DNA of 64,000 nt from Enterococcus sp. 9E7_DIV0242 (lineage in GTDB: Bacteria > Bacillota > Bacilli > Lactobacillales > Enterococcaceae): assembly GCF_002140975.2 (NCBI RefSeq), contig NZ_CP147247.1:1054001-1118000 (forward strand), read 5' to 3'. Each line of letters opens with the position of its first letter. The stretch's first letter is position 1. Under the pieces are notes generated by a model, which saw only the letters and a program-made list of their open reading frames with translations, had not been told where the DNA came from and did no database searches. Position numbers and translations under genes: made by a program. This document shows, one piece after another, positions 36,015-47,484 of the stretch.

Positions 36015-38060
36015 TTATTCCTCTCCTTCTGCTAAAATTTTTAGAATACTTGCTTTTGTATCTGCTTGAAGCAAGGCTTGCAATCGTTCTTTATTCGACA
36101 GAATTTTCGTCAAGCTTGCTAACGCCTTCAAATGCATTTCATTATCCACTGCTGCCAGACAAATGAACAGTTGAATCGGATGCTTCTCATCATCCATCAG
36201 TAAAATCGGTTTTTGTACCTTCAACAGGGACATCCCTAACTCTTTTACACCATCCTCCGGACGTGCATGGGGTAAAGCAACACCTTCTCCGATATGAATA
36301 AACGGTCCATGCTTCTTTACTTTATCAATCATCGCAGCCACATATCGTTGCTCTATTTTGTTCTTTTTCAACGGCTGAGCGGCATAATCGATTGCTTCCT
36401 CCCAGTTCATCGAAACATCTGATAATTGGATCATATCTTCTGTAAGTAACTCAGATAACATCGGTCGATCATCTTCCCTTCTCTTCATCTCTTTGTTCAT
36501 TTTTTTCTGTACGATTTTATAAAGCTTTTCTTTTGTTACACCTGTTTTCAGTAAAACATGAGGAAACAGGATATCAATAATTTCATCTACGGAAGGGATC
36601 AAGGTTTTCTGAAAAAGAAACGCTTCCTGTACTTCTCTCATTAATATGTTTTTTTCCAATTGCGACATGATCGGATTAATCACATAGACCTTTTTCTCTG
36701 TCTTTATAGGAACACTGGAAAAAATCAAATCGATTTCTTCATGACTCTCTGTTTCACTATAGGCATCTAGCGTACTTATTTCAGAAAAATCAATTTGTGG
36801 AAACAGCTCTTGAAGCTCCGTTTTCATGATCATCGAAGAGCTGATCCCACTTGGACAAAGAATCAATCCTTTCAACTGCACATTCTGTTTCATAGACTTT
36901 CGGCTTCGAATTGCACCGCCAAACAATACGGTAAAGTACCCTGTTTCCTCCATTGGGATTTTTTTCTGCACAAGATTTTCTAATGGAAATAAGCTTCTCT
37001 TTGTGAGCTCGAATATTTCATGGTACTGTACAACAATTTCGTCAATCAATACATTATTCAACGGCAACCCGAACTTGATTCGAAAATAGGCCGGCACCAG
37101 ATGATAAAATAAATCCAACAACAATTTTCTATACTCCTGAAATTCCACCGCCGCTAAACGCTCTACTTCATGAATGATTTTTCCAGAACACTCCAATAGA
37201 AACTCTAATGATGTATCTTGTATTTCTCCTTGAACAACAGTCATGAAAAGAACCGTAATGTAGAGCTTTTCCATCTCTTCATTTCGAATATCTGAAAATT
37301 CCAGCAGAAATTGTTCCGAAGCACGATAAGCAATCAAGGTCTTTACCATCTGTTGCTCCTCTTCCTCAAATCGTATTTCATGCCTGCTCATTCGACCAAC
37401 CAAATAAGAAATAAAATAGACCATTTCATCAAACCTGCTTGGCACAAGAACCAAGCTATACTGTTGGATGGTCCGAGAAAAACGTTGGCGGATATCAATA
37501 TAGTAGTCAAATGAAACAGTTAACAGTCCTTTGTACAGCAAGCGTTTTCCATTTGTACACGCCATAAGCTTACCTAATAACACATACGCCATTGTTCTAA
37601 CCGCTGCTTCATCTCCTGCTAGAAAGAAGCCTTCCCGTCTTGAATACTCTAAAGAAATCGCGCGTCCTTCAAGAAACTTCCTTAGCTTTTTTACATCTGC
37701 TAAAATCGTATTTTTACTGACCATAAAGAATTCCTGAAAATAGAATACAGACAATTCTTCAAAGCCGCTGAAGGTCAGAAAATAGATCATTGCTTGTCGT
37801 TCTTGCTCGGAATAAATTAACTCCTCTTCTCTTTGACCAAAAATGAGCGCCAGCCAGTTTTTTGTTGATATCAAGGGTACCCTGACTGTATTTTCTGTAA
37901 GCTCGATCTCTTCATCCAGTATTTCCTTTGCTAAACAACTTAACTTATTCAATTCAGTGGAAAGTTCTTCTCTTTTCATGCCAGTTATTGCAGAGGCTTC
38001 TTCAAGAGATAGTAGCTGATTTTCTGACGACATAATATAACTAATTCTGTAATCCATCAT
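36015..38060 (-). CDS. BglG-family PTS regulator with PRD, EIIB-like and EIIA domains
   Basis: 681 residues, first gene of the operon, with AGGAGGAGG ahead of the start. N-terminal helix-turn-helix region (about 1-130), two PTS-regulation domains (about 170-380), an EIIB-like segment with a Cys in LILCPSGISSSMI near residue 400, and a C-terminal EIIA type-2 domain whose phosphorylated His is in GEGVALPHARPEDG near 597. No separate IIA gene exists in the cluster, so this EIIA domain may serve transport as well as sensing. It probably activates the operon when the sugar is present. Confidence 0.9.
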   Translation of the reverse strand: MMDYRISYIMSSENQLLSLEEASAITGMKREELSTELNKLSCLAKEILDEEIELTENTVRVPLISTKNWLALIFGQREEELIYSEQERQAMIYFLTFSGFEELSVFYFQEFFMVSKNTILADVKKLRKFLEGRAISLEYSRREGFFLAGDEAAVRTMAYVLLGKLMACTNGKRLLYKGLLTVSFDYYIDIRQRFSRTIQQYSLVLVPSRFDEMVYFISYLVGRMSRHEIRFEEEEQQMVKTLIAYRASEQFLLEFSDIRNEEMEKLYITVLFMTVVQGEIQDTSLEFLLECSGKIIHEVERLAAVEFQEYRKLLLDLFYHLVPAYFRIKFGLPLNNVLIDEIVVQYHEIFELTKRSLFPLENLVQKKIPMEETGYFTVLFGGAIRSRKSMKQNVQLKGLILCPSGISSSMIMKTELQELFPQIDFSEISTLDAYSETESHEEIDLIFSSVPIKTEKKVYVINPIMSQLEKNILMREVQEAFLFQKTLIPSVDEIIDILFPHVLLKTGVTKEKLYKIVQKKMNKEMKRREDDRPMLSELLTEDMIQLSDVSMNWEEAIDYAAQPLKKNKIEQRYVAAMIDKVKKHGPFIHIGEGVALPHARPEDGVKELGMSLLKVQKPILLMDDEKHPIQLFICLAAVDNEMHLKALASLTKILSNKERLQALLQADTKASILKILAEGEE

Positions 38061-38300
38061 TATCCTTCCTCCTCCTTTACTATATAATGTGCTGCTCTAA
38101 ATGCACAGAACAATTGGGTACAACTACAATGTGCCTTTTTCATTTGACTAGACCGTTGAATAAAAAATAACACATAAAAATCCTGTTAAATCTTTTTTAA
38201 TCCCAAATCGGTAATCCCTCCAAGTGTGAATACCCTTTCATTCTAATGTATTATAGCTACTCCTTCCTGCCATTTTCATCATCAAAACAATTCAAAATAA
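38061..38300. other. Upstream region of the ascorbate-type PTS operon
   Basis: 240 bases. TGTGC-TGCTCTAAAT-GCACA at about 38087-38107 is an inverted repeat just ahead of the regulator gene and is a candidate operator. No consensus promoter can be fixed. The rest is AT-rich and featureless. Confidence 0.35.
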
Positions 38301-38302
38301 AA

Positions 38303-38346
38303 AAACAAGAGCTTAGGATTCGAATATCAGCCTAATCTCTTGTTTT
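38303..38346 (-). terminator. Terminator of dnaJ
   Basis: On the minus strand AACAAGAGATTAGG pairs with CCTAAGCTCTTGTT (one mismatch) around a loop, followed by a T-run. Confidence 0.8.
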
Positions 38347-38390
38347 GTGTCTATTGAATGAGCAAGCAAACCTTGTTCACTTTTCACCCA

Positions 38391-39563
38391 TTATTTTCTT
38401 TTTTTACTTCCAAAAGCATCTTTCATTTTATCAAAAAAACCTTCTTCTTGCTGTTCATTGATTTCCTGACCACCTGCTTTAGCAAAGGCACGCAACGCTT
38501 CTCTTTGCTCCTCATTCAGGTTTTTCGGTGTAATCAATTTGACCTTCACGTGTTGATCGCCAGTAGCACCGCCTCTCAAACGAGGAGCTCCTTTACCTTT
38601 CAAACGGAAGTTTGTTGCAGTTTGCGTACCAGCAGGGATTTTCAGCTTCACATCCCCATGAACAGTTGGTACTTGAACCTCATCACCTAACGCTGCTTGT
38701 ACAAAGCTTAATGGCAATTCATAATAGATTTCTGAACCGTCTCTATCGAAAATATTGCTTTCCTCGACATTGAAGACAACATACAGATCTCCATAAGGTC
38801 CACCATTCATTCCCGCTTCCCCTTGGTTAGCTAAACGCATTTGTTGGCCATCTTCCACACCCGCAGGAACATTGACTTTCACACGGTGTGCTTTCTTTTC
38901 GTGACCTGAACCATGACATGTTGGACAAGGATCTTTGATTTCTTTCCCTGTACCTCGACAAACATCACAGGTTTGACGACTCATTACACGACCAAGTGGC
39001 GTTTGACGTTCCACGTTGATCGATCCAGAACCATGACATTTATGGCAGGTTTCTGGCTGAGTACCTGGCTTGGCTCCATTACCATGACAAGTACCACAAA
39101 CATCTTCACGTTTGTATTTGATTTCTTTTTCTATACCAAAAATCGCTTCTTCAAATTTCAACTGGATCGTATATTGCAAATCAGATCCTTGTCTAGGAGC
39201 AGTCGGATCAACTGTACGTCCGCCACCGCCGCCAAAAAATGAATCAAAGATATCTTCAAAACCACCAAAACCGCCACCGCCGCTGAATCCACCGCCGCCA
39301 AAACCACCAAAGCCGCCTGCACCGCCGCCATAGCTAGGATCTGTTCCAGCATGTCCATACTGATCATAGGCTGCTTTCTTCTGAGGGTCACTTAAGACCT
39401 CATAAGCTTCTGTCAGTTCCTTGAACTTCGTCTCAGCATCTGCATCCTTATTGATATCTGGATGGTATTTTTTGGAAAGCTTCCGATAAGCTTTTTTTAT
39501 TTCATCATCTGAAGCACCTTTAGATAACCCCAGCACTTCATAGTAATCTCTCTTTGTAGCCAT
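38391..39563 (-). CDS. dnaJ: Chaperone protein DnaJ
   Basis: 390 residues from the ATG at 39563 (GGAGGGAAG upstream); an upstream in-frame start would add 25 residues foreign to the family. J domain with HPD (about 1-70), a very glycine-rich G/F region ([20 protein letters not shown], about 77-110), four CxxCxGxG zinc motifs (about 150-220), then the client-binding C-terminal domain. Stimulates DnaK ATPase. It is 300 bases from dnaK, so a separate weak promoter is likely. Confidence 0.97.
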   Translation of the reverse strand: MATKRDYYEVLGLSKGASDDEIKKAYRKLSKKYHPDINKDADAETKFKELTEAYEVLSDPQKKAAYDQYGHAGTDPSYGGGAGGFGGFGGGGFSGGGGFGGFEDIFDSFFGGGGGRTVDPTAPRQGSDLQYTIQLKFEEAIFGIEKEIKYKREDVCGTCHGNGAKPGTQPETCHKCHGSGSINVERQTPLGRVMSRQTCDVCRGTGKEIKDPCPTCHGSGHEKKAHRVKVNVPAGVEDGQQMRLANQGEAGMNGGPYGDLYVVFNVEESNIFDRDGSEIYYELPLSFVQAALGDEVQVPTVHGDVKLKIPAGTQTATNFRLKGKGAPRLRGGATGDQHVKVKLITPKNLNEEQREALRAFAKAGGQEINEQQEEGFFDKMKDAFGSKKRK

Positions 39564-39864
39564 TGGCTTCCCTCCAACTTGTAATTCCATTAAGACTGAA
39601 TCACTTGCTTCAATCTTTTTTGTCCTTTGAATGAACATTGTTCCAAAAGCAACATCTTACAACAAAAGTATCGTTGTAATCATAACACAATTCAGGTAAA
39701 ACCTAAATACATTTATGTAAAAAACAAGGTCAAGAACCTCTTAAGGTCGCTTTTTATTCACTGATCAAGCCATACTGCATGACAAGAAAATGACGGGACA
39801 GAAGCAGCTATTACACTTCTGTCCCGCCCACTTTCCTAATCAGGACTTGTTCCTTTTTTAGGAA
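39564..39864. other. 301-base gap between dnaK and dnaJ, with a repeat-derived hairpin
   Basis: CGGGACAGAAG (39794-39804) pairs perfectly with CTTCTGTCCCG (39816-39826). These are the terminal arms of the dispersed repeat (copies A and B) without the middle. It probably weakens or ends transcription after dnaK. A poor promoter (TTTAGG-17-TATGAT on the minus strand near 39685-39705) could drive dnaJ. Confidence 0.5.
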
Positions 39865-41730
<1,866 letters not shown>

Positions 41731-41757
41731 CTATCTAAATTTCTGCTATAAGCCATT

Positions 41758-42306
41758 CTATTGTGCTACAACGACCATGCTGGCACGTAAAATACGATCC
41801 TGTAATTTGTAGCCCTTTTGCAGAACTTCTACGATCGTATCTGATTCGACACCCTCGCCTGCAGGGACAGTTTGAACTGCCTGATGTAGATTAGGATCAA
41901 AAGCTGCACCGACAGCAGGAATTTCTTCAATTCCTTCTTCCTTCAATGCATTCAGCAAATTTTCATGAACCATAGAGATACCTTTTTTCAAGCTAGCTCC
42001 TTGTTCATCATCTACTTCGATTGCCATCGCGCGTTCCAAATTATCCATTGCCGGCAAAATCTTCTTCCCTAAATCCTGAGATCTATAGCGAACCAAAAGC
42101 TCACGTTCGTTTTTGAAACGATTGCTCATATTAGCGATTTCCGCTCGTGCACGTAAGAATTTATCTTCCATTTCATTCAATTCATTTTTCAGCGTATCCG
42201 TTTCTGACAGTGTTTCTGTCTCGTCCACGTTTTCTGTCTGATCCTGAATATCATCTTTTACTTCTTCTTGTTTTTCATTATCCAATCTTGCAACTTCCCT
42301 TCTCAT
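41758..42306 (-). CDS. grpE: Nucleotide exchange factor GrpE
   Basis: 182 residues. An acidic N-terminal part (about 10-45), a long coiled coil, then the conserved [17 protein letters not shown] stretch and the C-terminal beta domain with [11 protein letters not shown] and [21 protein letters not shown]. Releases ADP from DnaK. Confidence 0.97.
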   Translation of the reverse strand: MRREVARLDNEKQEEVKDDIQDQTENVDETETLSETDTLKNELNEMEDKFLRARAEIANMSNRFKNERELLVRYRSQDLGKKILPAMDNLERAMAIEVDDEQGASLKKGISMVHENLLNALKEEGIEEIPAVGAAFDPNLHQAVQTVPAGEGVESDTIVEVLQKGYKLQDRILRASMVVVAQ

Positions 42307-42347
42307 TTCGTAGAATCATTTTTATCTTTAAGAATAGCACCAAGGCG

Positions 42348-43391
42348 TTATCCATCAAGAAATCTATAGTAAGAACCTAACTGTGATGCCAGTTCATTTC
42401 TGAATACATCGACCAGACTGAACATTTTAGAATAAGGCATACTGGTTGGTCCCAACAAAGCAATAGTTCCTTTCCCATGTCCGACAACTTCATAGGTTGC
42501 TGTGATCATGCTCATATTATCCAGCAGATCATTGCCAATTTCCGAACCAATTTTGAAGCTGATGGGTACAGCGGAGTCGCCTGAGATATCCAGCAGATGA
42601 GTCAGCTCTTCTGTGTTCTTCATAAATGAATAAACAGACTTCAACTGTTTGTTATCCAATCCGCCATCAAAATCCAACAGATTCAATCGACCGCTCACAT
42701 ATACTTTTTCTTCAAAAATGTGTCCCAGCATCGAATCAAATAAATTCATCATCCCTTCCGGTGTTTGGAAATATCTATGCAAGATCATAGGTATCTCTGT
42801 TCTCAATCGGTGATAAACAGTCAGCAAGGGTTGCCCCACTAACTTATCATTGATGATTTTGGTCATCTTTTCTAAGTCTTCGCTAGTAACAGATGTTGGT
42901 ATAGCAAACACTTGATTTTCAACATTGCCTTTATCCGTTACAATAATAGCAATTATCTGCCGATCATTCAAAGGAACCATCCGAAATCCTGTTAGTTTTC
43001 TTTCTTTCACTTCCGGTCCCAACGAAAAAGCGGTATAGCTAGTCAACTCAGATAAAATTTTAGCTGATTGTTCGATGATGTCATTGATTTCACGAAATTC
43101 AGTACCAAATGATTGACGGATAAGATTCACTTCTCCGGAATCTACTTCCGCCGGTTTCAACAGATGATCTACATAGTAGCGATACCCCGCCATAGACGGA
43201 ACTCTTCCAGAAGAAGAATGGGTCTTCAATAGCAGACCATGCTCCTCTAAAGCTTTCATCTCATTGCGAATCGTTGCAGAACTGGACTTGACTCCATCCT
43301 CCATCAATTTCTTCGAACCTACAGGTGTCCCTGTTGTTGTGTAATGTTGGATGATAAGTCTCAATATTTCGTTTTGTCTTTCTGTAAGCAT
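42348..43391 (-). CDS. hrcA: Heat-inducible transcription repressor HrcA
   Basis: 347 residues from the ATG at 43391; a GTG three codons earlier lies inside the ribosome binding site GGAGGG and is unlikely. N-terminal winged helix MLTERQNEILRLIIQHYTTTG with SSATIRNEMKALEEHGLL, GRVPSMAGYRYYVDHL, then a GAF-like dimerisation region. Binds CIRCE and depends on GroEL for activity. First gene of its operon. Confidence 0.97.
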   Translation of the reverse strand: MLTERQNEILRLIIQHYTTTGTPVGSKKLMEDGVKSSSATIRNEMKALEEHGLLLKTHSSSGRVPSMAGYRYYVDHLLKPAEVDSGEVNLIRQSFGTEFREINDIIEQSAKILSELTSYTAFSLGPEVKERKLTGFRMVPLNDRQIIAIIVTDKGNVENQVFAIPTSVTSEDLEKMTKIINDKLVGQPLLTVYHRLRTEIPMILHRYFQTPEGMMNLFDSMLGHIFEEKVYVSGRLNLLDFDGGLDNKQLKSVYSFMKNTEELTHLLDISGDSAVPISFKIGSEIGNDLLDNMSMITATYEVVGHGKGTIALLGPTSMPYSKMFSLVDVFRNELASQLGSYYRFLDG

Positions 43392-43406
43392 AATTACCAC
43401 CCTCCA

Positions 43407-43433
43407 TTAGCACTCTTATCTAATGAGTGCTAA
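43407..43433. promoter_or_regulatory. CIRCE operator (proximal)
   Basis: TTAGCACTC-N9-GAGTGCTAA, a perfect match to the HrcA-binding consensus, between the hrcA promoter and its start codon. Confidence 0.97.
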
Positions 43434-43443
43434 CACAAGTATA

Positions 43444-43472
43444 AATATAGCAAGTCCTGTTAGAATTGTCAA
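43444..43472 (-). promoter_or_regulatory. hrcA operon promoter
   Basis: On the minus strand TTGACA (43472-43467), 17 bases, TATATT (43449-43444). One CIRCE lies just downstream and another just upstream. Confidence 0.88.
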
Positions 43473-43476
43473 GAAA

Positions 43477-43524
43477 AAAACAGTAATTTTAGCACTCTTT
43501 ATAGTCGAGTGCTAAAAATTACTG
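43477..43524 (-). terminator. hemW terminator whose stem contains a second perfect CIRCE
   Basis: TTAGCACTC (43489-43497), nine bases, GAGTGCTAA (43507-43515) is a perfect CIRCE. Its arms continue outward as CAGTAATTT/AAATTACTG with a single bulge, and on the minus strand the stem is followed by TTTTTTT. So the same sequence can stop hemW transcription as RNA and bind HrcA as DNA, seventeen bases upstream of the hrcA -35 box. Confidence 0.85.
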
Positions 43525-43535
43525 TTTTAGCCTTT

Positions 43536-44702
43536 TTATTCATCTAGTAGGAAGGATTCAAAGACTTCGTTTCCTATATATAATCCCTTTTCAGTTAAGC
43601 TAAAATACTTTTCTGATTCTGCAAGCAACCCTTCTGCTTTCAATTTTTCAAGCACAGGACCATAGACCTGTGCAATAGTTGTTTGAAATTTTTCTTCAAA
43701 TCGCTCTTTACTGACACCAGCCAATTTCCGCAAGCCTAGAAACATTTCTTCCTCGATTTGATTGGCTCTGGTCAATTGCTCTGTTTCCAGTACAGGTAGC
43801 TTGCCCTCTCTTAGCGGTTGCAGATAATGTTGAATCGGTCCAAAGTTGCGGTAACGAGCATCCCCAAGATAGCCACTTGCTCCTGCACCAAAACCATAAT
43901 AATGTTCATTATTCCAATAAACCAGATTATGCTGACTCTCTTTTCCATCCAAAGCAAAGTTGCTTACTTCATATTGATGTCTGCCCGTTTTCGCCATTTG
44001 CTCGATAGTTGCTTCAAACATGCCAGCCTCAGTATCTTCATCTGGCAATTCCAAGCGCCCTTGTCGGACCCAGTTCATAAACATCGTCTTATTTTCAAGA
44101 ATCAAAGAGTACAAGGAATAATGAGGCAAATCCAATTCAATTGCCTTTTGTAAGGTATCTTGAAAGCCCTCCACCGTTTGCCCGGGAAGTGCATAAATCA
44201 AATCAATACTAACATTTTCAAAATTTTCTTTTTCCAGAAAACGCATAGTCTCATAGACATCCGCTGCCGTATGCTTGCGACCGATTTTTTTCAGCAATCG
44301 ATCATCAAATGTTTGCACACCCATTGATAAGCGATTGACGCCATAGTTCTTCATGACTTTCAGTTTATCCTGAGTTAAATCACCTGGATTTGCTTCTACA
44401 GTAAATTCTCGTTTGTCATCAAATGGCAATAGCTCTCTTACACCCGATAGCAAACGATCCAATTGAGCTGCATTTAGGGACGTTGGTGTTCCACCGCCTA
44501 TATAAATAGTTTCCATCTGTTTTTCTGGATGCTTAGCTGTGGTTAGCTGAATCTCTTTCAACAGGGCTTCAATATATTCATCAACTGGCTGTCCTTCAAG
44601 AAAAACTTTATTAAAATCACAGTAAAAGCAGATATGCTCACAAAATGGGATGTGAATATAAGCAGAAACTTTGCTGTTTGTCATTTTGTTCGTTTCGATC
44701 AT
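43536..44702 (-). CDS. hemW: HemW, radical SAM heme chaperone
   Basis: 388 residues. The radical-SAM cluster motif is CEHICFYC with Cys21, Cys25 and Cys28, followed by IYIGGGTPTSL and the GVNRLSMGVQTFDD stretch; the C-terminal HemN-like domain is present. Proteins of this class were once called oxygen-independent coproporphyrinogen oxidase but deliver haem. It precedes hrcA, a common order in Firmicutes. AAAGGAAATG lies before the ATG. Confidence 0.95.
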   Translation of the reverse strand: MIETNKMTNSKVSAYIHIPFCEHICFYCDFNKVFLEGQPVDEYIEALLKEIQLTTAKHPEKQMETIYIGGGTPTSLNAAQLDRLLSGVRELLPFDDKREFTVEANPGDLTQDKLKVMKNYGVNRLSMGVQTFDDRLLKKIGRKHTAADVYETMRFLEKENFENVSIDLIYALPGQTVEGFQDTLQKAIELDLPHYSLYSLILENKTMFMNWVRQGRLELPDEDTEAGMFEATIEQMAKTGRHQYEVSNFALDGKESQHNLVYWNNEHYYGFGAGASGYLGDARYRNFGPIQHYLQPLREGKLPVLETEQLTRANQIEEEMFLGLRKLAGVSKERFEEKFQTTIAQVYGPVLEKLKAEGLLAESEKYFSLTEKGLYIGNEVFESFLLDE

Positions 44703-44916
44703 TTCATCATTTCCTTTGAGTTCAATAGGTAATTACCAAACCATATGTTTCTTGCTATAAGGTTTGTTGCTTGGGCGTATCTTTTTAGTCGGTCTATGGA
44801 TAGCAGAATATAGCTATATAGAGCCCTGATATCCATTAGCCAGTTTAACATACTTTCATTTGATGGGGTAGAAAAAAAGAAACCTCTCATTTCTAACACT
44901 TCATGACAATATAAAA
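44703..44916. other. Leader region upstream of hemW
   Basis: About 210 bases that contain a 66-codon minus-strand frame overlapping hemW by four bases, without a good ribosome binding site or family. ATGGATA and TATCCAT (about 44797-44838) can pair. I do not recognise an RNA family; it is a plain or structured leader. Confidence 0.35.
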
Positions 44917-44945
44917 AGAAAAAACACCAATTCTTGATGCTTTTT
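44917..44945 (-). terminator. Terminator of the YbhB/YbcL-family gene
   Basis: On the minus strand AAAAAGCATCAA pairs with TTGGTGTTTTTT (one G-T pair), ending in a T-run. Confidence 0.7.
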
Positions 44946-45003
44946 CACTTACTTGCTTCATATAATAATAGTAGAAATGTCATTAACAACGAATCAAACC
45001 CGC

Positions 45004-45495
45004 TTATTGATTTTTAAAAATGCCCGTGATACTACTTTCCTGAAGTATATGACCAACCATAGCATCCAGAAGCTTTTTCTTCTTGGCATCGCTACTCAAA
45101 TCAAGCATGGCATCCAAAATATAAACATTGAAACGATAGCGATGGCTATTTTTTATGATTTTGGGTGGTTTCGGTCCACGATACTCGTGCTTGCCATAAG
45201 CAATGCCTTGAATCGCGCCATGAAGAGAATCAACGATTTTTCCAGAAGGGATGTTCTCAGGAATGTCAGACATAACAGGAATATTCCAAATCAGCCAATG
45301 AGGAAAGGCCTTAATCATCGGAATATCTAAATCTTCCATAATAATCGCAATGGATCGAGCGTCGCTAGAAATATTTTGCAACGTTAATGGTGGTGACTGA
45401 TCACTTCCGTAGCCAGTGTACTCCAAAGGCATCGTTCCAGTATCTACAAAAGCACTGCTTTTGATTATCAGATTTTCTTTTTTTGAACGCACCAT
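45004..45495 (-). CDS. YbhB/YbcL family Raf kinase inhibitor-like protein
   Basis: 163 residues, single PEBP domain: GYGSDQSPPLTLQNI, the SIAIIMEDLDIPMIKAFPHW stretch, HGAIQGIAYGKHEYRGPKPP and YRFNVYILDAML. PEBP proteins bind phospholipid head groups or phosphate-bearing ligands; the bacterial function is unclear. Cytoplasmic. The start has AGGAGG-like sequence. Confidence 0.93.
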   Translation of the reverse strand: MVRSKKENLIIKSSAFVDTGTMPLEYTGYGSDQSPPLTLQNISSDARSIAIIMEDLDIPMIKAFPHWLIWNIPVMSDIPENIPSGKIVDSLHGAIQGIAYGKHEYRGPKPPKIIKNSHRYRFNVYILDAMLDLSSDAKKKKLLDAMVGHILQESSITGIFKNQ

Positions 45496-45548
45496 AAATT
45501 CCTCCTTCTTTCATTCACTAAATTCCATCACATCATACTTATAACGAA

Positions 45549-46094
45549 TCATTTATTCGCTAATAAAAGCAGCTTGTTTATCGTATTCGCTGTTCGAATC
45601 GTCACATGATTATTTACCGAAGAACTGGCAATTTTTGACCATCTGGTTTTGGTAAATGTCTTCCGAGGCGCTGACCAAAAAATAATATTCTTATGATGAG
45701 CAATCTTTTCATACTCTGGTTTTATTTCACCAACAGCCGCAAACACTTCTTCTGCTCGAATCGGCGGAATCAAAAAAATGGCATAATGAATGATTTCCTT
45801 ATTCGTATCTCCCCACCAATCTGGGGCATGAGTCAACGTCTCTGTCAAATCGTCTATAGGTACAACGGCAACAGGAATATCCAGCATAAAAGTATCTGTC
45901 ATGATCGCTTCACAAATCGTGATCAACTCATCTATAGCATGACTTTCACTTGAGAAAGCTACATTTCCACTATTGATATAAGTAACAACATCACTAAACC
46001 CATTTTCTTCAAAGGCACGCTTCAGTATCGGCATTGCTACTTTATTTTTACCGCCAACGTTAATCCCACGTAAAAGTGCAACATATTTTCTCAT
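45549..46094 (-). CDS. DUF1697 domain protein
   Basis: 181 residues from the ATG at 46094, preceded by AGAGAGGTG. KYVALLRGINVGGKNKVAMP and the VVTYINSGNVAFSS stretch define the DUF1697 family, common in Firmicutes and of unknown function. TRWSKIASSSVNNHVTIRTANT is the conserved C-terminal segment. Confidence 0.92.
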   Translation of the reverse strand: MRKYVALLRGINVGGKNKVAMPILKRAFEENGFSDVVTYINSGNVAFSSESHAIDELITICEAIMTDTFMLDIPVAVVPIDDLTETLTHAPDWWGDTNKEIIHYAIFLIPPIRAEEVFAAVGEIKPEYEKIAHHKNIIFWSAPRKTFTKTRWSKIASSSVNNHVTIRTANTINKLLLLANK

Positions 46095-46284
46095 TAGAAA
46101 CACCTCTCTATAATCTACGTTTATCTATTAATAGTAACAAAAAACGCACTTATAGAATACCCTTTCAAAAAAATTTAATTTATATCAAGCAAACATATGT
46201 AGCTCAGTTTTTCAGCTTTTTTCTTATAGTCATTAAAGTTCATAGACATCTAGATTTCCACATCTGAATGCTGCGTATCTTTCA

Positions 46285-46321
46285 AATAAAGACTACTCAA
46301 TTACTTTTGAGTAGCCTTTAT
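46285..46321. terminator. Hairpin downstream of the PIN-like gene
   Basis: AATAAAGACTACTCAA pairs with TTTGAGTAGCCTTTATT with one mismatch. It lies about 120 bases past the PIN-like stop codon; A/T-runs on both sides allow either direction. Confidence 0.65.
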
Positions 46322-46439
46322 TACTTTCCTATATTTAAATTTGTTTCCCTCTTAGAGTCAAGCTTGAAAAAAGAAAAAGTAAAACAATATTGTTCTTCGG
46401 ACATGAATGTATTTAAACTATTGGCTCTGTTTCAAAACA

Positions 46440-46976
46440 TTAGTTGCTTCTCAAATATGGTTTAGCTGTTTTATAGATTTGCTTTCCAGATTCCCCAAAA
46501 GCTATAGACAACTTATTATGAATATCACACAGCTTTTTCATATGAAGAATTCGAATTATTTCAGTTGAATGTTCCTTATATATTTTCGAAAACTGTTTGC
46601 TTAGTTTCTCATCCAATTCATTAGCTATCACAGTAGATTTTCTATTAATTGTTATCTTTACATCTCTTTTTTTCCAAAAGTTTATAAGACAATCAAAACC
46701 GTGATCTTCGCTAACAATAATATACTTTTGTTGTTTCTCATTTTCATTTTTTGCGATTAAATAACCTAAGTAACTACTTAATTGAAAATCCAATGCATTT
46801 TTTCCGGCAACTACCTTGAAGAAAACTATATTTGACGTTCCTATTGATGCCAGTGCATCCAAGCTGATTTTCGCATCTCTTGTATAAAAGATGGTAATGT
46901 AATCCTTTGATGTTATTTCTTGAAGCTTAGTCAGATGTCTTTCTGAAATATTTTCATAGTCAATTAAATAATGCAT
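46440..46976 (-). CDS. PIN-like domain protein, possible ribonuclease
   Basis: 178 residues. The acidic residues expected for a PIN/NYN-type nuclease are visible: Asp6 and Glu8 in HYLIDYENISE, Asp in KNALDFQLSSYLGYL (about 58-73), and the pair in VSEDHGFDCL (near 90-99). The C-terminal third is basic and helical. It is strongly AT-rich compared with neighbouring genes, and stands alone with no antitoxin gene beside it. A role in RNA turnover or defence is possible but not shown. Confidence 0.7.
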   Translation of the reverse strand: MHYLIDYENISERHLTKLQEITSKDYITIFYTRDAKISLDALASIGTSNIVFFKVVAGKNALDFQLSSYLGYLIAKNENEKQQKYIIVSEDHGFDCLINFWKKRDVKITINRKSTVIANELDEKLSKQFSKIYKEHSTEIIRILHMKKLCDIHNKLSIAFGESGKQIYKTAKPYLRSN

Positions 46977-47484
46977 ATTTTCTCCTTTTTTATTCTCTGA
47001 ATCGTCTTGCTAAAAATCTTTTAAATTTAAGCCGCTGGTTAACTATTCTGAAAAGATATACAGTACCAATAATATCTTCATGTAGTTTTCTTGCAAAAAG
47101 TAATCACTGGCTAATTTTTCATAATGTTCATTTCTTTTGGAACAACGAACGTATCTCACTAAATACTGGCGTTTCATAGACAAATATCCTTACTAGGGTA
47201 TTTGTTCCTGAATTTGGTTCATGCTTTTACATAAATTATCGTATCTATTCTTATTTTCTTTAAAAGAAAAATTCTTTAAATCAAATAAGTAATATTACTT
47301 TTCAATGTTGGCTAATCTCATTTAGGTTTTCTTTCCCTAATCTTTTATATTTTCTTAACAGTAAACAAAGCGGGTAACTGATTATCTGCGTAATTGCATT
47401 GATTTCAGCTACCCGTTTCATCTAACTATCCATTTTTACCGTTACAACTATCCCCGCATTTTAATGTTTTCTTATCAACAACAT
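46977..47484. other. 508-base AT-rich gap
   Basis: No reading frame of note. It contains the probable terminator of the pilus operon (47371-47415). TAGACAAATATCCTTACTAGGGTATTTGTTCC (around 47177-47210) has inverted ATACC/GGTAT-type arms, AAATAtcc...gggTATTT. The sequence is much richer in A+T than flanking genes. Confidence 0.5.
47371..47415 (-). terminator. Probable terminator of the type IV pilus operon
   Basis: On the minus strand CGGGTAGCTGA pairs with TCAGTTACCCG (one G-T pair) across a 23-base loop, followed by CTTTGTTT. It lies 70 bases past the last gene of the operon. The T-run is weak. Confidence 0.5.

Noticed and set aside
38913..39333. Plus-strand frames rich in Pro/Thr opposite dnaJ
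   Set aside because: Shadows of the Gly-rich and zinc-finger regions of dnaJ.
44699..44899. 66-codon frame overlapping the hemW start
   Set aside because: No ribosome binding site and no recognisable features; more likely an untranslated leader.
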